NCBI RefSeq assembly: GCF_004022265.1
Contig: NZ_SAVB01000019.1
Span: 60,697 to 124,696 of the forward strand
Reading direction: 5' to 3'
From: Paenirhodobacter ferrireducens
GTDB taxonomy: Bacteria; Pseudomonadota; Alphaproteobacteria; Rhodobacterales; Rhodobacteraceae
Length of the DNA: 64,000 bases
Position 1 is the stretch's first letter. Each line of letters opens with the position of its first letter. Positions 8,841 to 16,535 of this stretch are shown here, one piece after another. The position numbers and the translations under genes were made by a program. The notes under the pieces are model-generated. The model did no database searches. It saw only the letters and a list, made by a program, of their open reading frames with translations, and was not told the DNA's origin.

Positions 8841-9281
8841 ATGGCGATCGACCTTTCCCCGCCGAAACGGCGCGGCAGCGACGCGAACCTGCTGCCGATG
8901 ATCAACGTCGTCTTCCTGCTGCTGATCTTCTTCCTGATCTCGGCCAAGCTCGCCCCACCCGAGCCCTTCGCCGTGACCCCGCCCGAGGCACAGGCGGGAG
9001 CCGAGGCCACGGCCGAGCTGACGCTGCATCTCGACGCCGGCGGGCGGCTCGGCTTTCGCGAGCTGACAAGCGACGGCGCCGGGACCGACGCCCCGCTTCT
9101 GGCCGCTCTGGCCGCCGAGCGCGGCACCGCCTGCGAGGGCGCGGACTGCGCCGCGGCGCCGCGGCTTTTGCTGCGCGCCGACAGGGCGGCGCCGGTCGAG
9201 CGTCTGGCGGCGCTGCTCCCGGCACTGGCCACGGCGGGCTTCGCGGGCGTCGAGCTGATCGTGAGCGAGGCGGCAAGATGA
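8841..9281 (+). CDS. ExbD/TolR-family protein, second copy with Asn in place of the conserved Asp
   Basis: A 146-residue ExbD paralogue starting 4 bp after the first. The helix reads LLPMINVVFLLLIFFLIS, so the essential Asp of the family is Asn22 here (codon AAC, clear in the DNA). The periplasmic domain is longer than in the first copy and carries two Cys in a short insertion (TACEGADCAA), which could form a disulfide. It may be a non-protonatable partner in a mixed ExbD dimer. It overlaps tonB by ATGA, so the four energiser genes are one translational unit. Confidence 0.85.
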   Translation: MAIDLSPPKRRGSDANLLPMINVVFLLLIFFLISAKLAPPEPFAVTPPEAQAGAEATAELTLHLDAGGRLGFRELTSDGAGTDAPLLAALAAERGTACEGADCAAAPRLLLRADRAAPVERLAALLPALATAGFAGVELIVSEAAR

Positions 9282-10063
9282 GCGCTCGCACCGGCCTCGA
9301 GATCGCGGGCTTCACCGGGCTTGCCCTTGCCCTCCATGTCGCCGTCTTCGGCTGGTCGCCGGGCGGCACCGCGGCGGTCGAAGGCGCGGGCGACGGCGGT
9401 GCGGCACGCATCAGCCTGCAGGCTGCCAGCGCCGACGTGGCCGCGATAGTCGCCCGCTTCGACGCCCCCGAGGTTCCCGCGGCGGCGCTGGCCACCCCGC
9501 TGCCGCCGCCCGAGTTCCGGGTGCCCGAGGTCGAGCTGCCCGCGCTTGCCCCCCTGCCTGCGCCGGATCTGGCGCCGCCCGAGCCGAAAGCCGACCCCGC
9601 GCCTCAGAAGGTCGAGGCACCGAAACCCGCACCGAGAAAGGAGCCGCCGCCGAAGACGAAGCCCCGCGCCACGGGCACGCATGGCTCGGCGGGGCAACGC
9701 GCGGCGGGCTCTGGCGGCGGCGGCATCGCCGGCAACAACGGCACGGCGCAGGAGACCGTCGCCGGCACCGGCAAGGTCGCCAACCTGCGCGCGCAATGGG
9801 GCGCGACGATCCGCGCCCGGATCGAGCGGGCGAAACGCTATCCCTCGGCCGCGGGGCGCGTGGGCGGCACGGTCACGGTGCGGCTGAGCGTGACGCGGGG
9901 CGGCGATCTGGCCTCGGTGGCACTCGCGGTCTCGTCGGGCAATGCCGCCCTCGATGCCGCGGCGCTTGCGGCGGTGCGGCGGGCCGGCCGTTTCCCGCCT
10001 GCGCCGAAGGGGCTGAGCCAGCCCGCCTATGCCTTCTCGCTGACCATCCGCTTTTCGCGGTAA
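9278..10063 (+). CDS. tonB: TonB energy-transducing protein
   Basis: A 261-residue protein with the three-part TonB layout. An N-terminal anchor helix (about 8-26) contains a His (ALALHVAVFGW) comparable to the essential His of E. coli TonB. A Pro/Lys-rich spacer (about 70-130, EPKADPAPQKVEAPKPAPRK) follows, then a Gly-rich stretch. The C-terminal domain (about 172-261) includes RAKRYPSAAGRVGGTVTVRLSVTRGG and ends YAFSLTIRFSR. It links ExbB/ExbD in the inner membrane to the receptor of this island. Confidence 0.9.
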   Translation: MSARTGLEIAGFTGLALALHVAVFGWSPGGTAAVEGAGDGGAARISLQAASADVAAIVARFDAPEVPAAALATPLPPPEFRVPEVELPALAPLPAPDLAPPEPKADPAPQKVEAPKPAPRKEPPPKTKPRATGTHGSAGQRAAGSGGGGIAGNNGTAQETVAGTGKVANLRAQWGATIRARIERAKRYPSAAGRVGGTVTVRLSVTRGGDLASVALAVSSGNAALDAAALAAVRRAGRFPPAPKGLSQPAYAFSLTIRFSR

Positions 10064-10088
10064 GTCCCCGGCCCGTCGGGCCGGGGAC
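10064..10088. terminator. bidirectional hairpin between tonB and aldehyde dehydrogenase gene
   Basis: A perfect 11-bp stem (GTCCCCGGCCC at 10064-10074, loop GTC, complement at 10078-10088) starts directly after the tonB stop. It also lies just downstream of the convergent gene ending at 10101. There is no T-tract, so it may act as a strong pause or RNA-stabilising hairpin rather than a classical terminator. Confidence 0.7.
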
Positions 10089-10100
10089 AAGGCGGCCGGA

Positions 10101-11525
10101 TCAGCTCCAGCCGCACACGCCCTTCACCTCGGTGAAGTCGTGGATGCCCCAGTCGGCATATTCGCGGCCGTTGCCCGACTGCTTGTAGCCGCCGAAGGGC
10201 GCAAACAGATCCCAGGCCGGGCCGTTCACATAGACCGAGCCCGCGCGCAGCTGCCGCGCCACCGTGCGCGCCGTCTCGAGGTTGCCCGACTGGAGATAGG
10301 CGGCCAGGCCATAGACCGTGTCATTGGCGATCGCGATCGCCTCCTCGACCGTGTCATAGGGCAGGATCGACAGCACCGGGCCAAAGATCTCCTCGCGCGC
10401 GATGGTCATGTCGTTCGTGACATCACCAAAGACCGTCGGGCGCACGAAATAGCCGGTGTTGCGGCCCTCGGGCTTGCCCGGGCCGCCGATGACCAGCGTC
10501 GCGCCCTCGGCGATGCCCGCCTCGATCAGCCGCTGCACCTTGTCGAACTGCAGCGCCGAGACCAGCGGCCCCATCGTCGTCGCCTCGTCGCGCGGATCGC
10601 CGATCACCACGCTTTCCGCCGCGGCCCTGGCGATTTCCAGCGCCTCGGCATGGCGGGCGCGCGGCACCAGCATCCGGGTCGGCGCGTCGCAGCTCTGCCC
10701 GGTGTTGTTCATCACCCCGATCGTGCCCTCGTGTACCGCCTTTTCAAGATCGGCATCGGGCAGCACGAGATTGGGCGACTTGCCGCCCAGCTCCTGCGCC
10801 ACGCGCTTCACCGTCTCGGCCGCGGTGCGCGCGACGATGATGCCAGCGCGGGTCGAGCCGGTGAAGCTGACCATGTCGACCTCGGGATGGGCGGCCATCA
10901 CCTGACCGACGTCGGGGCCGGTGCCGTTCACCAGGTTGAAGACGCCCTTCGGGGTGCCCGCGGCCGCCATGATCTCGGCGAAGAGAAGCCCGCTCATCGG
11001 CGCGATCTCGGAGGGTTTCAGCACCACGGTGCAGCCCGCCACGATCGCCGGCGCGACCTTGCACACGATCTGGTTCATCGGCCAGTTCCAGGGGGTGATC
11101 AGCGCGCAGACGCCGACGCCCTCGCGCAGGATCTGCGTCGTGCCGCGGCTTTCCTCCCAGGCGAAGGTCTCGGCGGCGGCGATCGTCGCCTCGAGATGGC
11201 CCTGCCCGGCATAGGCCTGCGCCTCGCGCGCCCAGGTGATCGGCGCGCCCATCTCGTGGCTGATCGCCTGCGCCATGTCCTCGTAGCGGGCCTTGTAGAC
11301 CTCGAGCACGCGTTTCAGCAGCGCGATGCGCTCGGCCGGCGGCGTGGCGGACCAGGCCGGGAAGGCCGCGCGCGCGGCCGCGACGGCGCGCTCGACATCG
11401 GCCGCGGTGCCGGCCGAGATCACCGCGTAGGCGGTCTCGGTCGCCGGGTCGATCACCTCGATCTCGGCCGCGGACACCGGGTCCACCCAGGCCCCGTCGA
11501 TGAAGAATTTGCGGGTATCGGTCAT
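10101..11525 (-). CDS. NAD(P)-dependent aldehyde dehydrogenase
   Basis: A 474-residue member of the ALDH superfamily, of usual length. The cofactor region contains ITPWNWPMNQIVCKVAPAIVAG and FTGSTRAG. The general-base Glu is in QELGGKSPN. The catalytic Cys is at about residue 279 in NNTGQSCDAPTRM, and EEIFGPVLSI and GSVYVNG are also conserved. It is last in the minus-strand polyamine cluster, so it probably oxidises the aminoaldehyde left by the upstream oxidase, although substrate cannot be fixed from sequence. A GC-rich hairpin-prone 112-bp gap separates it from the oxidase gene. Confidence 0.88.
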   Translation of the reverse strand: MTDTRKFFIDGAWVDPVSAAEIEVIDPATETAYAVISAGTAADVERAVAAARAAFPAWSATPPAERIALLKRVLEVYKARYEDMAQAISHEMGAPITWAREAQAYAGQGHLEATIAAAETFAWEESRGTTQILREGVGVCALITPWNWPMNQIVCKVAPAIVAGCTVVLKPSEIAPMSGLLFAEIMAAAGTPKGVFNLVNGTGPDVGQVMAAHPEVDMVSFTGSTRAGIIVARTAAETVKRVAQELGGKSPNLVLPDADLEKAVHEGTIGVMNNTGQSCDAPTRMLVPRARHAEALEIARAAAESVVIGDPRDEATTMGPLVSALQFDKVQRLIEAGIAEGATLVIGGPGKPEGRNTGYFVRPTVFGDVTNDMTIAREEIFGPVLSILPYDTVEEAIAIANDTVYGLAAYLQSGNLETARTVARQLRAGSVYVNGPAWDLFAPFGGYKQSGNGREYADWGIHDFTEVKGVCGWS

Positions 11526-11585
11526 GTCAGCTCCGTTCTTGGCCGGGGCTCCCGGCCGGGTTCGGGCGGCAGGGGCCGCCGGTTC

Positions 11586-11633
11586 GGGATGGGGGGCCGG
11601 GCGGGCGCGGCATCTGCGCCCCGCCCGGCCGGA
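11586..11633 (-). other. GC-rich inverted repeat between oxidase and aldehyde dehydrogenase genes
   Basis: The gap 11526-11637 contains a long imperfect dyad (GGCCGGGCGGGCGC paired with GCGCCCCGCCCGGCC with a one-base bulge). On the minus strand it follows the oxidase stop closely, so it may act as a partial terminator or mRNA-protecting hairpin inside the operon. There is no T-tract. Confidence 0.45.
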
Positions 11634-11637
11634 AAGG

Positions 11638-12933
11638 TCATTTCGAGGCGAAGCCGAGGCCGTCCTTCAACCAGTACCAGCGCACGCCAAGCCCCATCAC
11701 CGGGCGGCGCAGCGCGTGCCAGCCGATGCGGGTAAGCCGGGTGCGCGGATAGACCGCCTCGCCCCGCCCGGCGATCTCCTCGGCGAGCATCCGCCCGAAG
11801 GCCGAGGCGAGCGCCACGCCGCGCCCGTTATAGGCGAGCAGGCAGATCAGCCCGGGTTCGGGCTCGTGGAAATGCGGCAGCCCGTCGAGCGACAGGCACA
11901 CATGCCCCGACCAGCGATAGCGCACCGGCACGCCGGCGAGATCGGGGAAGAGCTTCAGCATGCCGCGTTCGAGCGCCGCCATCAGCCGCCCGTCCTCGCC
12001 ATCGCCCACGGCCCCGCGCCCGCCGATCATGAAACCGCCGCGCGGGGTCTGGCGCATGTAGAAGGCCAGCTTGCGGGTTTCCGACATCATCAGCCCGCCC
12101 GGCATGATCCGCGCCGCCAGATCCGCCGGCAGCGGGTCGGTCGCAAGCTGCATGCTCTGCACCGGCAGCACCGATTGCGCGAGGCCGGGCTTCAGCCGGT
12201 CGGTATAGGCATTGGTGCCGAGGATCACCCGCTTTGCGGTGCAGCGCCCCTGCCCCGCGCGCAGGCTCCAGCCCGAGGCGGTGCGGACAAGCTCGCGCAC
12301 CAGGCTTTGCTCGTAAAGCATCGCGCCCGCCCGCGCGGCCGCCCGCGCGAGACCCCGGGTATAGTCGAGCGGCTGGATCGCCCCCGCCCGCGGGTCGCGC
12401 CAGCCGCCGAACTGGCGGGCCGTGCCGGTCCGCGCCGCCACCTCGTCGCGCGACAGGATCTCGACCGGAACGCCGCGGGCCTGCCATTGCCGGGCACGCG
12501 TCGTCACCGCCTCGAGCGCATGGGGCGAATGCGCGGCCTGGATCCAGCCGCCGCGCACCGGGTTGCAGCGGATGCCGTGGCGCGCGATCAGATCGAAGGT
12601 CAGATCGGCCGCACCGCCCGCCATCTCGGCCAGCCGGCCACCGCGGTCGGGGCCGTATTTCGCCACCAGATCCTCGGGGTCGTATTTCAGCCCCGGGATC
12701 ACCTGCCCGCCATTGCGCCCCGAGGCACCAAAGCCGATGTGCCGCGCCTCGAAGAGCGCGACGCGCAGCCCCGCCTCGGCCAGATGCAGCGCCGCCGAGA
12801 CGCCGGTGATGCCGCCGCCCACGATCGCCACGTCGACATCGCTTTGCCCCGTGTGCGGCGCGAAACCGCACGGCGGTTCCTCGCTCTCGTTCCACCACAG
12901 AGAGTCCGCAAAACTCTCCTGACTGCTTTTCAC
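11638..12933 (-). CDS. FAD-dependent amine oxidase (PuuB/OrdL-like)
   Basis: A 431-residue DAO-family flavoprotein. The FAD-binding motif IVGGGITGVSAALHLAEAG is at 37-55 with GxGxxG-type residues 39-44. FGASGRNGGQV follows, the signature of the gamma-glutamylputrescine oxidase/glycine oxidase group. HVCLSLDGLPHF and AYNGRGVALAS near the C-terminus match PuuB-type enzymes. Length is close to E. coli PuuB. Next to an importer of spermidine/putrescine type and an aldehyde dehydrogenase, a role in polyamine catabolism is the best guess. No gamma-glutamylputrescine synthetase is nearby, so the true substrate could be a free amine or an amino acid. Confidence 0.8.
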   Translation of the reverse strand: MKSSQESFADSLWWNESEEPPCGFAPHTGQSDVDVAIVGGGITGVSAALHLAEAGLRVALFEARHIGFGASGRNGGQVIPGLKYDPEDLVAKYGPDRGGRLAEMAGGAADLTFDLIARHGIRCNPVRGGWIQAAHSPHALEAVTTRARQWQARGVPVEILSRDEVAARTGTARQFGGWRDPRAGAIQPLDYTRGLARAAARAGAMLYEQSLVRELVRTASGWSLRAGQGRCTAKRVILGTNAYTDRLKPGLAQSVLPVQSMQLATDPLPADLAARIMPGGLMMSETRKLAFYMRQTPRGGFMIGGRGAVGDGEDGRLMAALERGMLKLFPDLAGVPVRYRWSGHVCLSLDGLPHFHEPEPGLICLLAYNGRGVALASAFGRMLAEEIAGRGEAVYPRTRLTRIGWHALRRPVMGLGVRWYWLKDGLGFASK

Positions 12934-12983
12934 CGTCTCTCTCCTGTCTGCCTGTTGGCCATGTGTCTCACGCCCGGGTCCGC

Positions 12984-13625
12984 TCAGCTGGTGCTGTTCA
13001 CCCAGATCACCTCGGCCGGCACGTCGCCGTCGTTGAAGAAGCGATGGCGCAGCGTGCTCGGGAAGGTGAAGCTGTCGCCCGGGCCGAGCAGATGGATGCG
13101 CCCCTCGATCTGCAGCGAGAAGCTGCCGGCGGTGACGACGCCCACCTCCTCGCCCTCATGGGCATAGCTGTTCTCGCCCGAGCTGCCGCCCGGGGCGATG
13201 GTGACGACATAGCCCTTGTAGCGCGAATGGCCGATCGGGGTGGCGAGCAGCTTGGTCACGCCATTGGTGTCGAGCACCTTGGGCTGGGCCACGCGGCGCA
13301 CGATGAAGGGGCTGTCCTCGGGCGCCGCCGCCTGCGCGCCGACCGGGTCGATCACCGAGGCGGGCGAGATGCCGAGCACGCCCGCTATCGCATAGATCGT
13401 GCGCACCGTGGGCGAGACGAGGCCGCGCTCGACCTGCGACAGCGCGCCGATCGACAGCCCGGCCTCCTCGGACAGGCGGCCAAGCGTCATGCCCTGCTTC
13501 AGCCGCTCCTCGCGCAGGCGCATGCCGATGCTGTCGGCCTCGCTCGGCTCGGCGACGCGGCGGGGCGGAGGCGCGGAGATGTCGCCTTGCGGCTCGGCGG
13601 GGTCGGTGTCGGTGTCGGAAGTCAT
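12984..13625 (-). CDS. XRE-family regulator with C-terminal cupin domain (PuuR-like)
   Basis: A 213-residue repressor-type protein. The helix-turn-helix spans about 33-88 (MTLGRLSEEAGLSIGALSQVERG), and a cupin sensor domain spans about 140-210 (YAHEGEEVGVVTAGSF, GPGDSFTFPSTLRHRF). This architecture is that of PuuR and related regulators, in which the cupin is thought to sense a small ligand. It sits between the importer and the catabolic genes in the same orientation, so it most likely controls this cluster. A perfect dyad at 17592-17608 upstream of the first gene is a candidate operator. Confidence 0.85.
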   Translation of the reverse strand: MTSDTDTDPAEPQGDISAPPPRRVAEPSEADSIGMRLREERLKQGMTLGRLSEEAGLSIGALSQVERGLVSPTVRTIYAIAGVLGISPASVIDPVGAQAAAPEDSPFIVRRVAQPKVLDTNGVTKLLATPIGHSRYKGYVVTIAPGGSSGENSYAHEGEEVGVVTAGSFSLQIEGRIHLLGPGDSFTFPSTLRHRFFNDGDVPAEVIWVNSTS

Positions 13626-13724
13626 GGCGGTCCTTCGGAAACGAATGGGGAGAATGCCCCCAGAGTGCGGGAGCGGGGCCGCGCGGTCAAACCCGACGCG
13701 GCCCGGCCGGGGCTCGGTCCGGGC

Positions 13725-14810
13725 TCAGCCGGGGATGACGACGAAATCCTCGTCACGCCAGCACAGGGTGACGGCATCGCCCTGCGCCAGCGCCGAAATC
13801 CGCGCAAGGTCGCGGCTGCGCACCTGCACCGCCGAGCCGTCGGCAAGGCGCACGATCAGCCGGAATTCGACGCCGAGATAGATCCGGTCCTCGATCGTGC
13901 CCGTCAGTGCATTGGCCGGCCGCTCGCCCTCGGCCGCAAGCGCGATCACCTCGGGGCGCAGCACCACCGTCACCGCGGCGGTCTTTGCCGGCGCGCGCGG
14001 ATCGTCCGCGGGCAGGATCGCCCGCCAGCCCGGTCCCTCGAGCCGGCAGGTGCCCGCCTCGCGCCGCGCGGTGCCGCGCAACAGGTTCGCCTCACCGATG
14101 AAATCGGCGACGAATTCCGAGTTCGGCCGGGTGTAAAGCTCCTGCGGCGTGCCGATCTGGGCAAGGCGGCCGGCGCGGAAGATGGCGATGCGGTCCGACA
14201 TCACCAGCGCTTCTTCCTGATCGTGGGTGACCGAGACCACCGTCGCACCGACCTTGCGCGCGATATGCATGATCTCGATCTGCATCTGGCCGCGCAGCTT
14301 CTTGTCGAGCGCCGCCATCGGCTCGTCGAGGAGCACGATATCGGGGTGGAAGACGAGCGCGCGGGCGAGCGCCACGCGCTGCTGCTGGCCGCCCGACATC
14401 TGCTTCGGGAAGCGTTTGGCGAAATCGGCCAGCCCGACGATGCCCAGCATCTCGCGCGCCCGCGACTCGCGTTCAGACCGCTTCACGCCGCGGGTCTCCA
14501 GCGGATAGGCGACGTTTTCCAAAACGGTCATGTGCGGGAAGAGCGCATAGTCCTGGAACATCATGCCGATGTTGCGCCGCTGCGGGGGCACGCCGGTCAT
14601 GTCGCGCCCGTCGATCAGAAGCGCGCCGCTGCTCGGCTCGACGAAGCCCGCGATCACCCGCAGCGTCGTCGTCTTGCCCGACCCGGACGGCCCGAGCATG
14701 GTCAGGAACTCGCCCTTCCTCAGCTCGAAGGAGACGTCCTCGAGCGCCCTCACCTCGCCATAGTGCTTGCTCACGCGGTCGAGCTGCAGCGCCCTGTGCT
14801 CAAAGCTCAT
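13725..14810 (-). CDS. polyamine-type ABC transporter ATPase (PotA-like)
   Basis: A 361-residue ATPase of the CUT1/MOI group. Walker A is GPSGSGKTT (40-48), the signature is MSGGQQQRVALARAL, Walker B is IVLLDEPMAALD, the switch His is in VTHDQEEAL, and a C-terminal TOBE-like regulatory domain follows. PotA-type proteins are about 360-380 residues. The ATG at 14810 overlaps the stop codon of the permease gene (ATGA). It energises the importer encoded by the three upstream genes. Confidence 0.88.
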   Translation of the reverse strand: MSFEHRALQLDRVSKHYGEVRALEDVSFELRKGEFLTMLGPSGSGKTTTLRVIAGFVEPSSGALLIDGRDMTGVPPQRRNIGMMFQDYALFPHMTVLENVAYPLETRGVKRSERESRAREMLGIVGLADFAKRFPKQMSGGQQQRVALARALVFHPDIVLLDEPMAALDKKLRGQMQIEIMHIARKVGATVVSVTHDQEEALVMSDRIAIFRAGRLAQIGTPQELYTRPNSEFVADFIGEANLLRGTARREAGTCRLEGPGWRAILPADDPRAPAKTAAVTVVLRPEVIALAAEGERPANALTGTIEDRIYLGVEFRLIVRLADGSAVQVRSRDLARISALAQGDAVTLCWRDEDFVVIPG

Positions 14811-15592
14811 CGGTCGGACTCCTTCAGGGTATAGGACAGCACCACGCCGAGCGCCGAGACCGCGATCAGGATCGCGCCGACGGCGGCGGTGGCGGGGTCG
14901 AGACTGGTGCGCACCTGGTTCCAGATCATGATCGGAACGGTGCGGGTGCCGGTATTGGCGACGAACATCGCCACCACCACCTCGTCCCAGGAGGTGATGA
15001 AGGCGAAGACCGCGCCCGAGATCACACCCGGCAGAATGAGCGGCAGCGTCACCCGGCGGAAGGTGAAGAGGCGCGAGGCGCCCAGCCCGGCGCTGGCCAG
15101 CGCAAGGTTCGGGTTCACCATGCGCAGGCTGGCCAGCACCGAGACCAGCACGAAGGGGATCGCCAGCACGGTATGGGCGGCGATCAGCCCGACATGGGTG
15201 CCCGCCAGCCCCCAGCGCGCGAAGACGAGATAGCTGCCGACGCCGAAGACGATCACCGGCGTCACCATCGGGCTGAGCAGGAAGCCCAGCACCAGCGCCT
15301 TGCCGCGGAAGCTCGCCGCGTTCAGCATCATCGCCGCCGCCGTGCCGAGCGCCGAGGCAAGCACCGCGGTCGCCGAGCCCACCAGCAGGCTGTTGCCGAG
15401 CGCCGCGCGCCAGTCTGGATCGCTCAGCACCTTGCCATACCAGCGCAGCGAGACCCCCTCGGGCGGGAAGACCAGCCGGCTGCCCGCGGAAAAGGACATC
15501 GGCACGATGATCAGCGTCGGCACCAGCAGGAAGAGCGCGGTGGCGCAGACGAAGGCCCAGAACAGGGTCTTGCGCAGACGGTCCGTCATCAT
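14807..15592 (-). CDS. polyamine-type ABC permease (PotC-like)
   Basis: A 261-residue permease with six hydrophobic segments. The BPD_transp_1 coupling region is GLGASRLFTFRRVTLPLILPGVISGAVFAF. FSAGSRLVFPPEGVSLRWYG after the first helix is typical of PotC-like subunits. The chosen start overlaps the stop of the PotB-like gene (ATGA at 15592-15589). A second ATG directly follows, so the N-terminus may be one residue shorter. Confidence 0.88.
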   Translation of the reverse strand: MMTDRLRKTLFWAFVCATALFLLVPTLIIVPMSFSAGSRLVFPPEGVSLRWYGKVLSDPDWRAALGNSLLVGSATAVLASALGTAAAMMLNAASFRGKALVLGFLLSPMVTPVIVFGVGSYLVFARWGLAGTHVGLIAAHTVLAIPFVLVSVLASLRMVNPNLALASAGLGASRLFTFRRVTLPLILPGVISGAVFAFITSWDEVVVAMFVANTGTRTVPIMIWNQVRTSLDPATAAVGAILIAVSALGVVLSYTLKESDR

Positions 15593-16455
15593 GCCGCGGC
15601 CCTCCGCGCGAGCAGCACCCGGCCGAGGCCGAAGAGCGCGAAGGCAAGCGCCGTCAGCCCCATCAGCACCACCGCGAGCGCCGCGCCGAGACCGAAGTTC
15701 AGCTGTTCCGAGAACTGCCCGGCGATCATCTGCGCAATCATCATGTCGCGCGGACTGCCGAGCAGCGCGGGCGTGATGTAGAAGCCGAGCGCGAGGGTGA
15801 AGGTCAGGATCGCCGCCGCCATCACGCCCGGAAGCGCCATCGGCAGATAGACCCGGCGGAAGCCGTGGAACCAGCTTGCGCCGCAGATCGACGAGGCCTC
15901 CATCAGCCGCATGTCGATCTTCTTCATCACCGAATAGAGTGGCAGCACCGCATAGGGCAGCAGCACATGCACCATGCCGAGGATCACCCCGGTCTCGGTG
16001 CGAATGAGCTTGAGGGGCTTCTCGATCAGGCCAAGGCCGAGCAGCACCTGGTTCACCAGCCCGGTGTTCTGCAACAGCACGATCCACGAGAAGGACCGCA
16101 GCAGCAGGCTGACCCAGAACGGGATCAGGAGCGCGATGGTCAGGAACAGCAGCGCGCGGCGGCCGGCATTCGCCATCGCATAGGCATAGGGGAAGGCCAC
16201 CAGCACCGTCACCGCCATCACCACCAGCGAGACGCGGAAGGTCTCGGCGATCACCCGCAGGAAGACCGGGCGGGAGAAGATCAGCGCATAGTTCTTGCCG
16301 CTGCCGCCGGGCAGCGAGGCGCCGATCAGCTGGGCAAGCGGGTAGACGTAGAACAGCAGCAGGAACAGCAGCGCCGGCACCAGAAGCGCGCTGCCGCGGG
16401 GCAGCCGCTCGACCAGTGTCGGGCCGCGGGGAATGGCGGGGGAAGAAAGGGTCAT
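15589..16455 (-). CDS. polyamine-type ABC permease (PotB-like)
   Basis: A 288-residue inner-membrane permease. A long first helix (LLVPALLFLLLFYVYPLAQLIG) is followed by five further segments, with the coupling loop ASSICGASWFHGFRRVYLPMALPGVM. I start it at 16455 (MTLSSPAIPRG) because CGAAGG lies a proper distance before that ATG. The upstream in-frame start at 16491 has no ribosome binding site and falls inside the hairpin at 16479-16504. It pairs with the PotC-like subunit. Confidence 0.87.
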   Translation of the reverse strand: MTLSSPAIPRGPTLVERLPRGSALLVPALLFLLLFYVYPLAQLIGASLPGGSGKNYALIFSRPVFLRVIAETFRVSLVVMAVTVLVAFPYAYAMANAGRRALLFLTIALLIPFWVSLLLRSFSWIVLLQNTGLVNQVLLGLGLIEKPLKLIRTETGVILGMVHVLLPYAVLPLYSVMKKIDMRLMEASSICGASWFHGFRRVYLPMALPGVMAAAILTFTLALGFYITPALLGSPRDMMIAQMIAGQFSEQLNFGLGAALAVVLMGLTALAFALFGLGRVLLARRAAA

Positions 16456-16478
16456 GTCAGGCCTTCGGGGACTTTGCG

Positions 16479-16504
16479 TCCGGCCCGCCATCGCGCGGGC
16501 CGGA
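16479..16504 (-). terminator. hairpin between potD-like and potB-like genes (attenuator-like)
   Basis: A perfect 9-bp stem, TCCGGCCCG / CGGGCCGGA with an 8-base loop, sits in the 80-bp gap after the binding-protein gene. It has no T-tract. Hairpins at this place often limit read-through and protect the upstream message, giving more binding protein than permease; that role is inferred. Confidence 0.6.
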
Positions 16505-16535
16505 GGGTCTGGATGTCAGACGTGCGGCGCAGGGC

